Origin: Facklamia miroungae
GTDB lineage: Bacteria; Bacillota; Bacilli; Lactobacillales; Aerococcaceae
NCBI RefSeq assembly: GCF_012396555.1
Contig: NZ_JAAXPS010000011.1
Location: forward strand, 1 to 47,661
Length of the DNA: 47,661 nt
Direction of reading: 5' to 3'
The translations under genes and the position numbers were made by a program. Below the pieces are notes generated by a model that ran no database searches, was not told the DNA's origin, and worked only from the letters and a program-made list of their open reading frames with translations. Positions 8,057-16,625 of this stretch are shown one piece after another (the first letter of the stretch is position 1; every line of letters begins with the position of its first letter).

Positions 8057-8824
8057 ATGATCAAATTTGAACAGGTCTATAAGAGATATCCGAAGGGTGT
8101 TTTGGCATTACAAGATATTAATTTAGAGATTGATCAAGGAGAATTCGTCGGAATTATCGGTTTATCGGGTGCAGGAAAATCAACACTCATCCGAACCGTT
8201 AATAAGATGCATTCTATTTCAGAAGGCAAATTAACGGTTGATGGAGTGGATGTCAACGGTTTAAAAGGTAAAAGCTTACGTCAATTTCGCCGTAAGATAG
8301 GGATGATCTTTCAGTCCTTTAACTTAGTGACTCGGGCAAAAGTCATCACCAATGTCTTATCAGCTTTTGTGCCTGATTTACCTTTTTGGCGCGTCTTGAT
8401 CGGTTTTTACAAGAAGGAAGAAGAATTAAAAGCCTTGGAAGCTTTAGACCGGGTAGGAATTCTTGACAAGGCATATACGCGAGTAGACCACCTATCGGGT
8501 GGTCAACAGCAGCGGGTGGCACTTGCTAGGACTTTGGCTCAAGATCCGCGGATCATTCTAGCCGATGAACCTGTTGCTTCTTTGGACCCTGTCACTGCTG
8601 CTGTGGTGATGCGAGATTTTCAAAACATTAATAAGACTGATAACATCACTGTCATCATTAATATTCACCATGTGGAATTGGCTCTTGAATATTGTGATCG
8701 TATTATTGGCATCAGAGAAGGAGCGATTGTTTATGATGGGCCTTCAAATGAAGTCACCCAAGAAGTCCTCGATCATATTTATAAAGGACAGAGTATAGAA
8801 GAGGAACGTGGGGCCAATGAATAA
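8057..8824 (+). CDS. phnC: Phosphonate-type ABC transporter ATP-binding protein
   Basis: A 255-residue ABC ATPase with Walker A GLSGAGKST at about residues 36-44, signature LSGGQQQR, Walker B RIILADEP and a switch His in NIHHVELA. The insertion PDLPFWRVLIGFYKKEEE after the Q-loop (MIFQSFNLVTRAKV) is typical of PhnC. It powers oxyanion uptake through the two downstream permeases. The RBS AAAAGGAG precedes ATG 8057. Its 3' end overlaps the phnE start by 8 bases, so translation is coupled. Confidence 0.9.
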   Translation: MIKFEQVYKRYPKGVLALQDINLEIDQGEFVGIIGLSGAGKSTLIRTVNKMHSISEGKLTVDGVDVNGLKGKSLRQFRRKIGMIFQSFNLVTRAKVITNVLSAFVPDLPFWRVLIGFYKKEEELKALEALDRVGILDKAYTRVDHLSGGQQQRVALARTLAQDPRIILADEPVASLDPVTAAVVMRDFQNINKTDNITVIINIHHVELALEYCDRIIGIREGAIVYDGPSNEVTQEVLDHIYKGQSIEEERGANE

Positions 8825-9641
8825 TCAACTACTTTCATTTATGCGATCGAAAGAAATAGTTCTATCAAATGGTAAGAAGGTCTATAAGAAACGTTCATAT
8901 ACCCTGTTAATTGTATTATTGATTGCTTTATTGATTTATTTGTCAGCTAAAATGACTGGGTTTGATCTCCAAGTATTAATAAAGCGTGGAGAAGAATTCT
9001 TCGTTATCTTAAAACGGATGGTGCCACCTAATACGGCCTATTTTAACGAGGTAATACCTCCGCTGCTCGATACGATTAAAATGTCTGTACTGGGCACATT
9101 TATTGGTGCGCTTTTGGCAATCCCTTATGCCATGTGGTCTGCCACCAACTTAACCAGAAATCACTGGATAACCAGTCTTTTGAAGTTATTGTTGAGTCTA
9201 ATCAGAACCTTACCAACATTAGTGACCGCTCTGATTTTGACTTATATTTTTGGGTTGGGGACTTTTGCTGGAACCCTAGCGATTGCTCTATTCACCTTTT
9301 CTTTTGTAACTAAACAACTTTATGAGGCAATTGAAACAGCGGACATGTCGCCCTATGAAGCCATGGAAGCTTTAGGAGCGAATAAATTGTATAGTTTTCT
9401 TGGAGCGATAAAACCTCAAGTGCTTCCGAGTTATTTATCAGTGGTCTTGTATACTTTCGAAGGAAATGTCCGCCACGCTGCTATTTTGGGTTATGTTGGA
9501 GCAGGAGGAATCGGTATTATTCTTGATGAGAATTTAGGTTGGCGAGAATATCAGAATGTCGGAATGATCCTGCTTTGTCTGTTCTTAACGGTAGTGGTTA
9601 TTGAAAGTACTAGTCGCTATCTAAGAACAAGGTTAACTTAG
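8817..9641 (+). CDS. phnE: Phosphonate-type ABC transporter permease 1
   Basis: An inner-membrane permease of the binding-protein-dependent type, about six membrane spans. The EAA-like coupling loop is DMSPYEAMEALGANKLYSFLGAIKPQVLP, and FEGNVRHAAILGYVGAGGIG is a PhnE family signature. ATG 8817 sits within the phnC stop region (ATGAATAA) and is preferred over GTG 8808 because of the GAGG upstream. It works with the second permease and PhnC. Confidence 0.88.
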   Translation: MNNQLLSFMRSKEIVLSNGKKVYKKRSYTLLIVLLIALLIYLSAKMTGFDLQVLIKRGEEFFVILKRMVPPNTAYFNEVIPPLLDTIKMSVLGTFIGALLAIPYAMWSATNLTRNHWITSLLKLLLSLIRTLPTLVTALILTYIFGLGTFAGTLAIALFTFSFVTKQLYEAIETADMSPYEAMEALGANKLYSFLGAIKPQVLPSYLSVVLYTFEGNVRHAAILGYVGAGGIGIILDENLGWREYQNVGMILLCLFLTVVVIESTSRYLRTRLT

Positions 9642-9650
9642 GAGGTAGTC

Positions 9651-10460
9651 ATGGTAGATAAAATTAATCAAATGTATGAAACCAAAGATACTCAGCGTTG
9701 GCAAGCACTTGCTTGGACTCTGTTAGTAGCGGGACTGGTTATCTGGTCTGCTTCAACCATCAATGAGGTTGGGATAGCTAAGCGGGGCATAACTTTTGCT
9801 CTGAGTATTATAAAAGGAATTGTTAATCCGGACCGGGAACTATTATTCAACATGACGAAACAGTCTGTTCCCTATTTATTATTAGAGACGATGGCGATTG
9901 CCTTTTTAGGGACTCTGGTCGGAGCAGTTTTCTCATTTCCTCTTTCCTTTTTAGCATCGAGTAAAGTGGTTCCGGTACCGGTTGTAGTGATTACCCGTTT
10001 TTTGGTGATGGCGATTCGAACCATTCCAGCCTTTGTCTATGGTCTAATGTTTATTCGAGTGACTGGTCCAGGACCTTTTGCAGGCGTTATGACGATCTCA
10101 GTTACTTCCATTGGTATGTTAACCAAGTTATTTAGTGAAGCCATTGACGATATGGACAAGTCCATCTTGGAAGCGCTAGATGCAGCTGGCTGCAATACTT
10201 TCGAGAAGATTCGTTGCGGTATTATTCCACAATTATGGTCCAGTCTGATATCAACGATTATTTTTCGTTTTGATATGAATTTGCGGGATGCTTCTATTCT
10301 TGGTCTGGTAGGAGGGGGAGGAATTGGTGCACCCCTTAAATTTGCCATGTCCTCCAACCGTTGGTCGCAAGTAGGAGCCATTCTAGTAGGACTCGTTGTG
10401 CTCATCCTGGTAGTTGAATTTTCTTCTTCGTCTATCCGTAAACGGTTGACAAATGGTTAA
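9651..10460 (+). CDS. phnE2: Phosphonate-type ABC transporter permease 2
   Basis: The second permease of the heterodimer, 269 residues. Its coupling loop is DMDKSILEALDAAGCNTFEKIRCGIIPQLW, followed by FRFDMNLRDASILGLVGGGGIG, parallel to the first permease. It starts 9 bases after phnE behind RBS GGAGG. No C-P lyase or phosphonatase gene lies nearby, so either degradation genes are elsewhere or the true ligand is another phosphorus anion. Confidence 0.88.
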   Translation: MVDKINQMYETKDTQRWQALAWTLLVAGLVIWSASTINEVGIAKRGITFALSIIKGIVNPDRELLFNMTKQSVPYLLLETMAIAFLGTLVGAVFSFPLSFLASSKVVPVPVVVITRFLVMAIRTIPAFVYGLMFIRVTGPGPFAGVMTISVTSIGMLTKLFSEAIDDMDKSILEALDAAGCNTFEKIRCGIIPQLWSSLISTIIFRFDMNLRDASILGLVGGGGIGAPLKFAMSSNRWSQVGAILVGLVVLILVVEFSSSSIRKRLTNG

Positions 10461-10540
10461 GTAGAAGATAAAACGCGGACTTAGGTATTTAATTAGCTTA
10501 ATATCGGACTGAACTAAATAATAGTACAAAACTTAAAAAC

Positions 10541-10586
10541 ACTCCCATTGGATTCATGTAAAATGAATATGATGGGAGTATTTTTG
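10541..10586 (+). terminator. Terminator of the phn operon
   Basis: ACTCCCAT (10541-10548) pairs with ATGGGAGT (10572-10579), flanked by T-rich sequence. An inner ATTCAT/ATGAAT pairing extends the stem. Confidence 0.85.
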
Positions 10587-10746
10587 TATTAAAAGAGTCT
10601 TTAATTCAGATGAAGCGAAACTTATGTAAATATTCCGTTTAAAATCATAGGTTTTAATTATATAATTAAGAAAACTGCCGAAACTTATCCAAAAGAGCAA
10701 GTAAGAAAATAAGTAACGAAAGAAATTAGAATTCATTTGGGAGGAA

Positions 10747-11276
10747 GTGCGTTTCTATTATAAAAGATAATGAGTTGAATGAAGCACTACTATTTACTGC
10801 AGATTACTTTATCCGAAGTAATCATAATCAAGGAAAACCTACTTTTTTTACATTCGATAAGAGTTGCTCAACTTGCTCTCAAAATGAATTATGAGAGAGA
10901 AATTGTTATTGCTGCTGCATTGCATGATCTTATAGAGGACACAGATTGTACAATTTTAGATATTCAAAAGAAATGGGGATCATTTATTTCTAAAATAGTG
11001 GATTCATTGACAGTTAAGAATAATGAAATGACTAAATTAGAAGCATTTCAAGATTCTCTAGAAAGAGCAATCATAGTAGGAAAAGAAGCGTTAACCGTTA
11101 GAGTTTTAGATGTTATCGATAATATGGATTATTTTGATCTTGCTGATGAAGAAGATAAAAAATATCTTCGAGAAAAGTATAGTTGTTTGTATGAAGTCTG
11201 TAAAAGAGAAATACCAAAAGAAGCATCTTTTCTATATTTTCAGGATCAGTTGCAAAGAATGTTTTTTAAACATTAG
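10747..11276 (+). pseudogene. HD-domain hydrolase, frameshifted at the N-terminus
   Basis: The C-terminal 150 residues are clear: HSIRVAQLALKM, then ALHDLIEDTDC, then RVLDVIDNMD, the H...HD...D metal-binding pattern of HD hydrolases related to the RelA/SpoT hydrolase domain and YfbR/guanosine-type enzymes. The upstream frame reads DNELNEALLFTADYFIRSNH and GKPTF, natural N-terminal sequence for this family. It joins the main frame if one T is removed from the seven-T run at 10843-10849. A start at GTG 10747 after GGGAGG works if one A is removed at 10762-10765. Substrate unknown. Either a recent pseudogene or homopolymer errors. Confidence 0.65.
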
Positions 11277-11523
11277 CAATAACTTTTAATGAAGTATTAG
11301 TTATCAGTTATTTGACATTGAGAATACTATATAGCGTTTCTATAGCTGTATTAATAATTGGAATAATTGTAATAAAAGTAAGCTGAGATGGTGGATATTA
11401 ATCGACTTTGCAATATATGACTGAAAAATTTTTTGAGGGTTAGGTCTTGGTGTCGTGAATAACTTAGACTGTTTAATTGATGAAGTGCTTAAAAAGTAAA
11501 ATACTAATGATAGATATAATTAA
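11277..11523. other. Intergenic, no gene seen
   Basis: AT-rich sequence between the HD gene and the hsdM remnant. I found no convincing ORF, hairpin or RNA gene in it. Confidence 0.5.
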
Positions 11524-11621
11524 CACAGCAGATTTAGAATTTAAAAAAATTTTTCAAAGCAGCAGATAAATTAAGGGGAAATATAGATGCTGCTGAATGT
11601 ATGAAAAATTATAGACGATAA
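11524..11621 (+). pseudogene. HsdM (type I methyltransferase) N-terminal remnant
   Basis: Two overlapping frames read ADLEFKKIF and FKAADKLRGNIDAAE, matching the very conserved HsdM N-terminus (F-x-x-K-L-W-x-AADKLRGNMDAAEYK). It stops after about 25 residues at 11619-11621, right before the SIR2 gene. It marks a former type I restriction locus. Confidence 0.65.
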
Positions 11622-11634
11622 AAAGGAGAATTTC

Positions 11635-12831
11635 ATGGGAATGAAAAATAGATTTGAAAATGAGCAAGAAAACACTCTAGATGTTTTTACTCCTGATAAA
11701 TTTGATAAATTGATAAGAGGAAAAAGCATAAATTTTTTAATTGGAGCTGGAGCAAGTACGCCTATGTATCCCACTTTAAGCTTTGGAGAGGGTTACCCAA
11801 CATTTGAAGATTTGATAAGCCACAAAGATTTAGAACATTACACGAGAATCTTTATGTATACATATTATTTTAAAAAATGGATAAAACCAATGGGGTTAGA
11901 TCGCACGAATTTTTATGAGAAGTATGGAAAATGCAAAACTTTAGAAAGCTACCGAAGGTTTATTTCGTTGCTTTATAGCTTCTTGTTGAATGAAAGTAAT
12001 GAATTACCTAAAAGGATAAATATTTTTACTACAAACTATGATTTAGTTTTTGAAAGAATTTTTGATGAGTTTTTAATAGAAAGACCATTAATTTATTTTA
12101 ATGATGGATCGAGAGGGTTCTTTAAAAAATATATTAGTAATAAAAATTTTTATATGAATGTTACTCATAGTGGATATAATGATAATTTTAGAAGAGAAGT
12201 TCCAACAATTAATTTATTTAAGTTACATGGATCTATGTCATGGACTGTAGATGAAGATATAAGTAAACAAGACAGAATTTTTGTAGAGGAAAACAATCAA
12301 TATTTAAAAGATCTAAAGAATTCTGTTAAAGATATTAATATTTCACTTGAAGATATTGAGCAAACTGTTAATAACTGTCTTTCTCAAGATATAGATCTTT
12401 TAGTTAGTAATCTTAATAAGCTAGTAGGTCAGTTAAACTTAACTAATGAATCCTTAGAAAGGTTTTATGAAGACTACTCTAATTTATCGATTATTAACCC
12501 AGATAAATATAAGTTTTCAAAAACTGTATTAGAACAACATTACTATCAATTAATTCGCTCTTTTAGCTATGAATTAGAGAAGAAAAATTCTATTTTAATT
12601 GTTTTCGGATTTTCCTTTGCAGATGAACATATTAAAGATGTTTTTGAAAGGTCTTTACTTAACCCAGACTTATTGGTCTTTGTGATTTCTTTTTCAGCTT
12701 CTGGTCAAATAGAATTAAAAGAGAAATTCAAAGGATATAACAATATTATTTTCTTGCCAGAGAACTTTAGTGAATATCAAGGAGATTTTGAGTATTTGCT
12801 TTATTTATTAGGTGATAATGATGAAAAATAA
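11635..12831 (+). CDS. SIR2-domain NAD+-consuming defence effector (SIR2-HerA system)
   Basis: A 398-residue protein with a SIR2_2-type Rossmann domain: INFLIGAGAST at about residues 32-42, FTTNYDLVFE at 131-140, KLHGSMSW at 196-203, and IVFGFSFADEHI near 320. In phage-defence systems such SIR2 proteins degrade NAD+ once activated. The next gene is a HerA-type ATPase overlapping by 11 bases, the arrangement known as SIR2-HerA (Nezha-like), in which the two proteins form one large complex. The RBS AAGGAG sits before ATG 11635. The gene is AT-rich compared with the housekeeping genes to the right, consistent with transfer. Confidence 0.88.
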   Translation: MGMKNRFENEQENTLDVFTPDKFDKLIRGKSINFLIGAGASTPMYPTLSFGEGYPTFEDLISHKDLEHYTRIFMYTYYFKKWIKPMGLDRTNFYEKYGKCKTLESYRRFISLLYSFLLNESNELPKRINIFTTNYDLVFERIFDEFLIERPLIYFNDGSRGFFKKYISNKNFYMNVTHSGYNDNFRREVPTINLFKLHGSMSWTVDEDISKQDRIFVEENNQYLKDLKNSVKDINISLEDIEQTVNNCLSQDIDLLVSNLNKLVGQLNLTNESLERFYEDYSNLSIINPDKYKFSKTVLEQHYYQLIRSFSYELEKKNSILIVFGFSFADEHIKDVFERSLLNPDLLVFVISFSASGQIELKEKFKGYNNIIFLPENFSEYQGDFEYLLYLLGDNDEK

Positions 12832-14698
12832 CTATGTTATTGGGAATGTAATTTCAGTTAACGGACTAAAAATAAACATATTAATGAATGAACAATCAAA
12901 CCTAGAATCGTTTCACTATGATGGGAACATTTACGATGGGATATCGGTTGGCAGTTATATAGGGATAATAAGGGGTTCAAATAAAATTATTTGTAGAGTA
13001 GATCGTGAGTTTTTAGAAGATAAATATAGAGAACCTTCTATACATGAGTTTTCTAGAGAAAGATTTGAGCGAGTAGTAGAAGTTAGCTTAATTGGAAATA
13101 TGTACAGAGGAAATTTTGAGTTTGGTATTAAAAGATTTCCAATGATTTTCAATGAGGCAGTTCTTCTAACTGAACTAGAAATAAAGGATATACTCCAAAA
13201 AGATGCTTCAAAATCTAATCATAGAATGTCAATAGGTAAAAGTGTAAATAACGATATAGCAATAGAAATTGCGTGGGATAAATTATTTAACACACATGTT
13301 GGAATCTTTGGGAACACTGGTAGCGGTAAATCAAATACACTTGCAAAAGTATACACAGAACTTTTTAATAAACAATGTTATGAAATAATTGATAATTTTG
13401 GAGGAAAAAGTAAGTTTGTAGTTCTTGATTTTAATGGAGAATATGTGAAAAATGGGATATTGTCTAATAAAAAGAAGGTGTTAAATCTATCAACTCGTAG
13501 CAATAGAGGAGATAAAATTAAACTTAGATCAAATGTATTTTGGAATATTGAAAACTTATCTATTTTGTACTCAGCGACAGAAAAAACTCAGCAACCATTT
13601 TTAAAGAATGCAATTAACTACTACTTGGATAAAAATAGTTATAATATAACGGCAGAAAAGATTATTACAGGAATGGGAAGTGCTTTCTACAATGTTTTCT
13701 ACCAAAATAATAATAAAGAATTATTAAACTTGCTTAATAAATCATTGGAAATTATTGATTTCAATCCAAAAGATAATTATTTTGATGGCGATAAACCACT
13801 TGATTTATCATGGCTCAATTCATCATGGCATTCAACAAACAAAACATATTATATTAATAATCGTTATTTCAACAATAGAGATAATGTTCCAAGATCAGAT
13901 ATTTCTAGTAAAAGAGATGATTTTGAAAAAGCACTTTCTACTAAAGTTGTGTTCTCAAGGATTGAAAACCTATCTTCGACACAAAAACTTAAAATAGCTA
14001 CAAATACTTATTTAATATATTCTTTGGCTTTTGGTAAGGTAAATTTTGAATTTATCAATCCTCTAATTTCTAGAATTGACTCAAGATCTAATTTTATAGA
14101 AAAGACTATAGAGATAACAGATGACAATGTAGATGAGGATTATTTAACGGTTATTAGTCTGAGGAAATGTAATTCTGAGGCAAAAAAGATGATTCCTTTA
14201 TTAATCGCTAAACAATTATATGAAGCACATAAAGTTAATGATGAAGATTTTGAAATTAAGTCTACAGTTCACTTAATTATTGATGAAGCCCATAATATTT
14301 TATCTTCTCAATCTGCTCGTGAGGCTGAAGGATGGAAGGATTATAGGTTAGAAGTGTTTGAAGAAATTATTAAAGAGGGGAGAAAGTTTGGATTTTATTT
14401 AACCTTAGCGAGTCAAAGGCCAGCAGATATATCACCAACTATAATGTCTCAGTTACATAATTATTTTATACACAGATTAGTTAATGATCAAGATTTAAGG
14501 ATGATTGAAAACACTGTTAGTTCATTAGATGAAACATCTAGAAAACAAATACCATCTTTAGCATCTGGGCAATGTGTAATTACAGGCACAAGTTTCGATT
14601 TGCCTTTATTAATACAGGTTGAAAAATTATCAGAAGAAATTTCTCCAACTAGCGAAAATGCAAACTTAATAAAACTATGGTTGGCGAGAGAAGAATAG
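12821..14698 (+). CDS. HerA-type ATPase (SIR2-HerA system)
   Basis: A 625-residue HerA/FtsK-like P-loop translocase (DUF87 family). The N-terminal HAS-barrel-like domain (YVIGNVISVNG...) is followed by Walker A FGNTGSGKS at about residues 163-171, Walker B VHLIIDEAHN at about 483-492, and the sensor region TLASQRPADISP with QLHNYFIHRL, all typical of HerA. It assembles as a hexamer that carries or activates the upstream SIR2 effector. Starts at GTG 12812 or ATG 12818 are possible; ATG 12821 has the best spacing from AGGTG at 12810. Its start overlaps the SIR2 stop, so the pair is translationally coupled. Confidence 0.88.
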   Translation: MKNNYVIGNVISVNGLKINILMNEQSNLESFHYDGNIYDGISVGSYIGIIRGSNKIICRVDREFLEDKYREPSIHEFSRERFERVVEVSLIGNMYRGNFEFGIKRFPMIFNEAVLLTELEIKDILQKDASKSNHRMSIGKSVNNDIAIEIAWDKLFNTHVGIFGNTGSGKSNTLAKVYTELFNKQCYEIIDNFGGKSKFVVLDFNGEYVKNGILSNKKKVLNLSTRSNRGDKIKLRSNVFWNIENLSILYSATEKTQQPFLKNAINYYLDKNSYNITAEKIITGMGSAFYNVFYQNNNKELLNLLNKSLEIIDFNPKDNYFDGDKPLDLSWLNSSWHSTNKTYYINNRYFNNRDNVPRSDISSKRDDFEKALSTKVVFSRIENLSSTQKLKIATNTYLIYSLAFGKVNFEFINPLISRIDSRSNFIEKTIEITDDNVDEDYLTVISLRKCNSEAKKMIPLLIAKQLYEAHKVNDEDFEIKSTVHLIIDEAHNILSSQSAREAEGWKDYRLEVFEEIIKEGRKFGFYLTLASQRPADISPTIMSQLHNYFIHRLVNDQDLRMIENTVSSLDETSRKQIPSLASGQCVITGTSFDLPLLIQVEKLSEEISPTSENANLIKLWLAREE

Positions 14699-14790
14699 AT
14701 TAGATATAAAGTTATATACAAACATCTAATGAACTATAGATTTAAAAGAAGCTATTATCTTTTTTAAGTAAAAGAATCTTATTGATGGAG

Positions 14791-14862
14791 CATGGAAGTG
14801 GAGTTACAGAAAAAAACTAAACCGTTGTTAATAAAAAATATATACAGATTGAAATTCCGTGA
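14791..14862 (+). pseudogene. Possible HsdS specificity-subunit remnant
   Basis: A single frame reads HGSGVTEKN, stop, TVVNKKYIQIEIP, stop. This resembles the end of a target-recognition domain in type I HsdS proteins (GSGVTQK...NKKYI...IEIPLP). With only about 24 residues and two nonsense codons the call is tentative, but it fits the HsdM remnant on the other side of the SIR2-HerA pair. Confidence 0.3.
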
Positions 14863-15413
14863 AATGTTTTTTGTGCCTATTATATTTTTTATAATAAGAC
14901 TGGGAGTATGATTTTTAAAAGAAGAGTAGCGTAACATCATCTTTAAAGATTTCCAGGTTTAACTTCGATGAAATGAATAGAAGTGGATTCTAAAATTTAT
15001 AAAAGTTGATGTAAAACTTATTAAGTTTTGTTATTTTAGGTTTTTGTAATTAATCAAAGTTATTTTTTATATTTTGGTAATCTTTTAGGAGTTAATATAA
15101 AATGGAGAGTTAATCACCTTAGATCATCTCTTATACAATAAGATTATCGAATATTTTAGCCAAATAAAATGTTTGTTGCTAAAAAAGTATTGAATTCGTT
15201 AAAGTCAAGATATTAGTGTCATTGATTTTCAAGTTAAAATCTTCGATGGCTAATCATAAGAAAGTTTATAAGAAAAAATGTTTTTATTTATATCTTAATT
15301 TAATGCATTCGTTATTAGACAATATAAGAGCACGATATTTTGGAGATTGACTAACTGTGTTTTTGTTTATACTACTCTATTAGAAGAGGGAAAATTGATA
15401 ATTTAGAATATCA
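14863..15413. other. Intergenic, degenerate AT-rich sequence
   Basis: No ORF above background and no recognised RNA. Frequent stop codons in all frames suggest decayed coding sequence or neutral DNA. Confidence 0.4.
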
Positions 15414-15638
15414 GATCAAAAAGAGATACCGAATTATTTGAAAGTTGATGAGGGATGTGAGCTTATTTACTGAAGCATTTATGAGTAACAAAATTTAGAA
15501 TTTCCGAATGATTATATCAGTAAAATATGTAAGATCCGAAATGATTCGAATCTTACATATTTTAAAAATGATGATAATTATCTATTATGGAATCCAACAA
15601 ATAAATCTCTCGTTAATTCAATTATAGATACCAAATAG
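15414..15638 (+). pseudogene. Possible decayed ORF, function unknown
   Basis: One frame reads protein-like sequence broken by two stops: DQKEIPNYLKVDEG, then NLEFPNDYISKICKIRN, then YFKNDDNYLLWNPTNKSLVN. I do not recognise the family. The large hairpin at 15521-15564 lies inside it, so the coding reading may be accidental. Confidence 0.2.
15521..15564. repeat. Long near-perfect hairpin
   Basis: TAAAATATGTAAGAT (15521-15535) pairs perfectly with 15550-15564. After one C/A mismatch, CGAA pairs with TTCG around an ATGA loop, giving 19 pairs in all. It lies between convergent genes (HerA on plus, HNH on minus). With A and T runs on both sides it could be a bidirectional terminator. Confidence 0.7.
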
Positions 15639-15698
15639 TGCTAAATACTGCGAGTCATATGAATATTCCACATTTAAATAACCAAATATATCGTAAGA

Positions 15699-16625
15699 TT
15701 AATGCGTTATTTTAAATAATTGTTCCATATCATTTGTGCTTAGATCATCAAAGGTATTAGCTAGCTCTTTTAAAAATAAGATTTGATATGAATTTTTTGT
15801 ATGATTTGAAAGTTGATATTCTTTTATTTTTTCTTCTATGTGTTGAATAACTCTGCCCTTACCATCAACATTATTTAATGAACAATAATAGTTAGTCCAT
15901 GTATTGATATATTTATAAAATAATAGAGTGCTCCAATCCTGATATCTGCTTTTTAAATGAAATATTTTTATGGTATTTTTAATACGGATTGATTCAATGT
16001 TGTTGGATTGTAAAATAAAAGGATTCACTTCAAATGTTACAACTAATGTGTTGTCTCTGATTTCAATATAACACTTAAACCAATCTATCTTGTTATAATC
16101 GTGATAGTAAGGGTGAATAACCTGTAATGACTTTTCACCTTTATATTGATTACATCTATGACATGAAGGTATTAAGTTGTTAGGTGTAATAGAATAGATA
16201 GGGTATTTCTTTTTTGGGAAAAAATGGTCTATTTCATCTGCATCCTTTTTTTCACAGTAAGGACACCTACCTATCATTGCTAACGATAATATTGATTTAT
16301 ATTCTTTATTTACTTTTTGAAACCTATTATATAAATAAGATATGTCATTTGCATCCAAAATAATGGTAGATTCTGTTTCACCTGTTATATCATTAATTTT
16401 ACTTGTGACAAATTCTTTATCATCACACAAAAAATCATGAGTGTCCTCAACAAGACAAGAGTCATAATTGTTTTCTTCAGATATGAATTTGGAATATAAA
16501 TTTAATAAATATGGTTTAATCAAAATAGCATTATTTTCATCTAAATTTTTCATTTTTTTCATAGGAGTTACTAAACCATCATAAAAGGATTGTATATTAA
16601 ATTTCGGCTTAGTCAAAACATTCAT
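15699..16625 (-). CDS. HNH endonuclease of an AAA-HNH defence pair (PtuB-like)
   Basis: A 308-residue protein with a complete HNH core: GRCPYCEKK at about residues 119-127, DADEIDHFFPK at 128-138 (catalytic D-H), NNLIPSCHRCNQYKG at 149-163. Two C-x2-C pairs (121/124 and 155/158) bind a structural zinc. Start at 16625 (MNVLTKPK) is preferred because GGAGG lies nine bases upstream; ATG 16634 has no spacing. It overlaps the ATPase stop by 17 bases, so the two genes are coupled. In Septu-type systems the HNH subunit is the DNA-cutting effector and the ATPase the sensor. The protein is longer than usual for PtuB, so this may be a variant. Confidence 0.75.
   Translation of the reverse strand: MNVLTKPKFNIQSFYDGLVTPMKKMKNLDENNAILIKPYLLNLYSKFISEENNYDSCLVEDTHDFLCDDKEFVTSKINDITGETESTIILDANDISYLYNRFQKVNKEYKSILSLAMIGRCPYCEKKDADEIDHFFPKKKYPIYSITPNNLIPSCHRCNQYKGEKSLQVIHPYYHDYNKIDWFKCYIEIRDNTLVVTFEVNPFILQSNNIESIRIKNTIKIFHLKSRYQDWSTLLFYKYINTWTNYYCSLNNVDGKGRVIQHIEEKIKEYQLSNHTKNSYQILFLKELANTFDDLSTNDMEQLFKITH

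Noticed and set aside
10037-10405. Minus-strand ORF of 122 codons opposite phnE2
   Set aside because: It is a shadow of the permease gene, with no RBS or domain.
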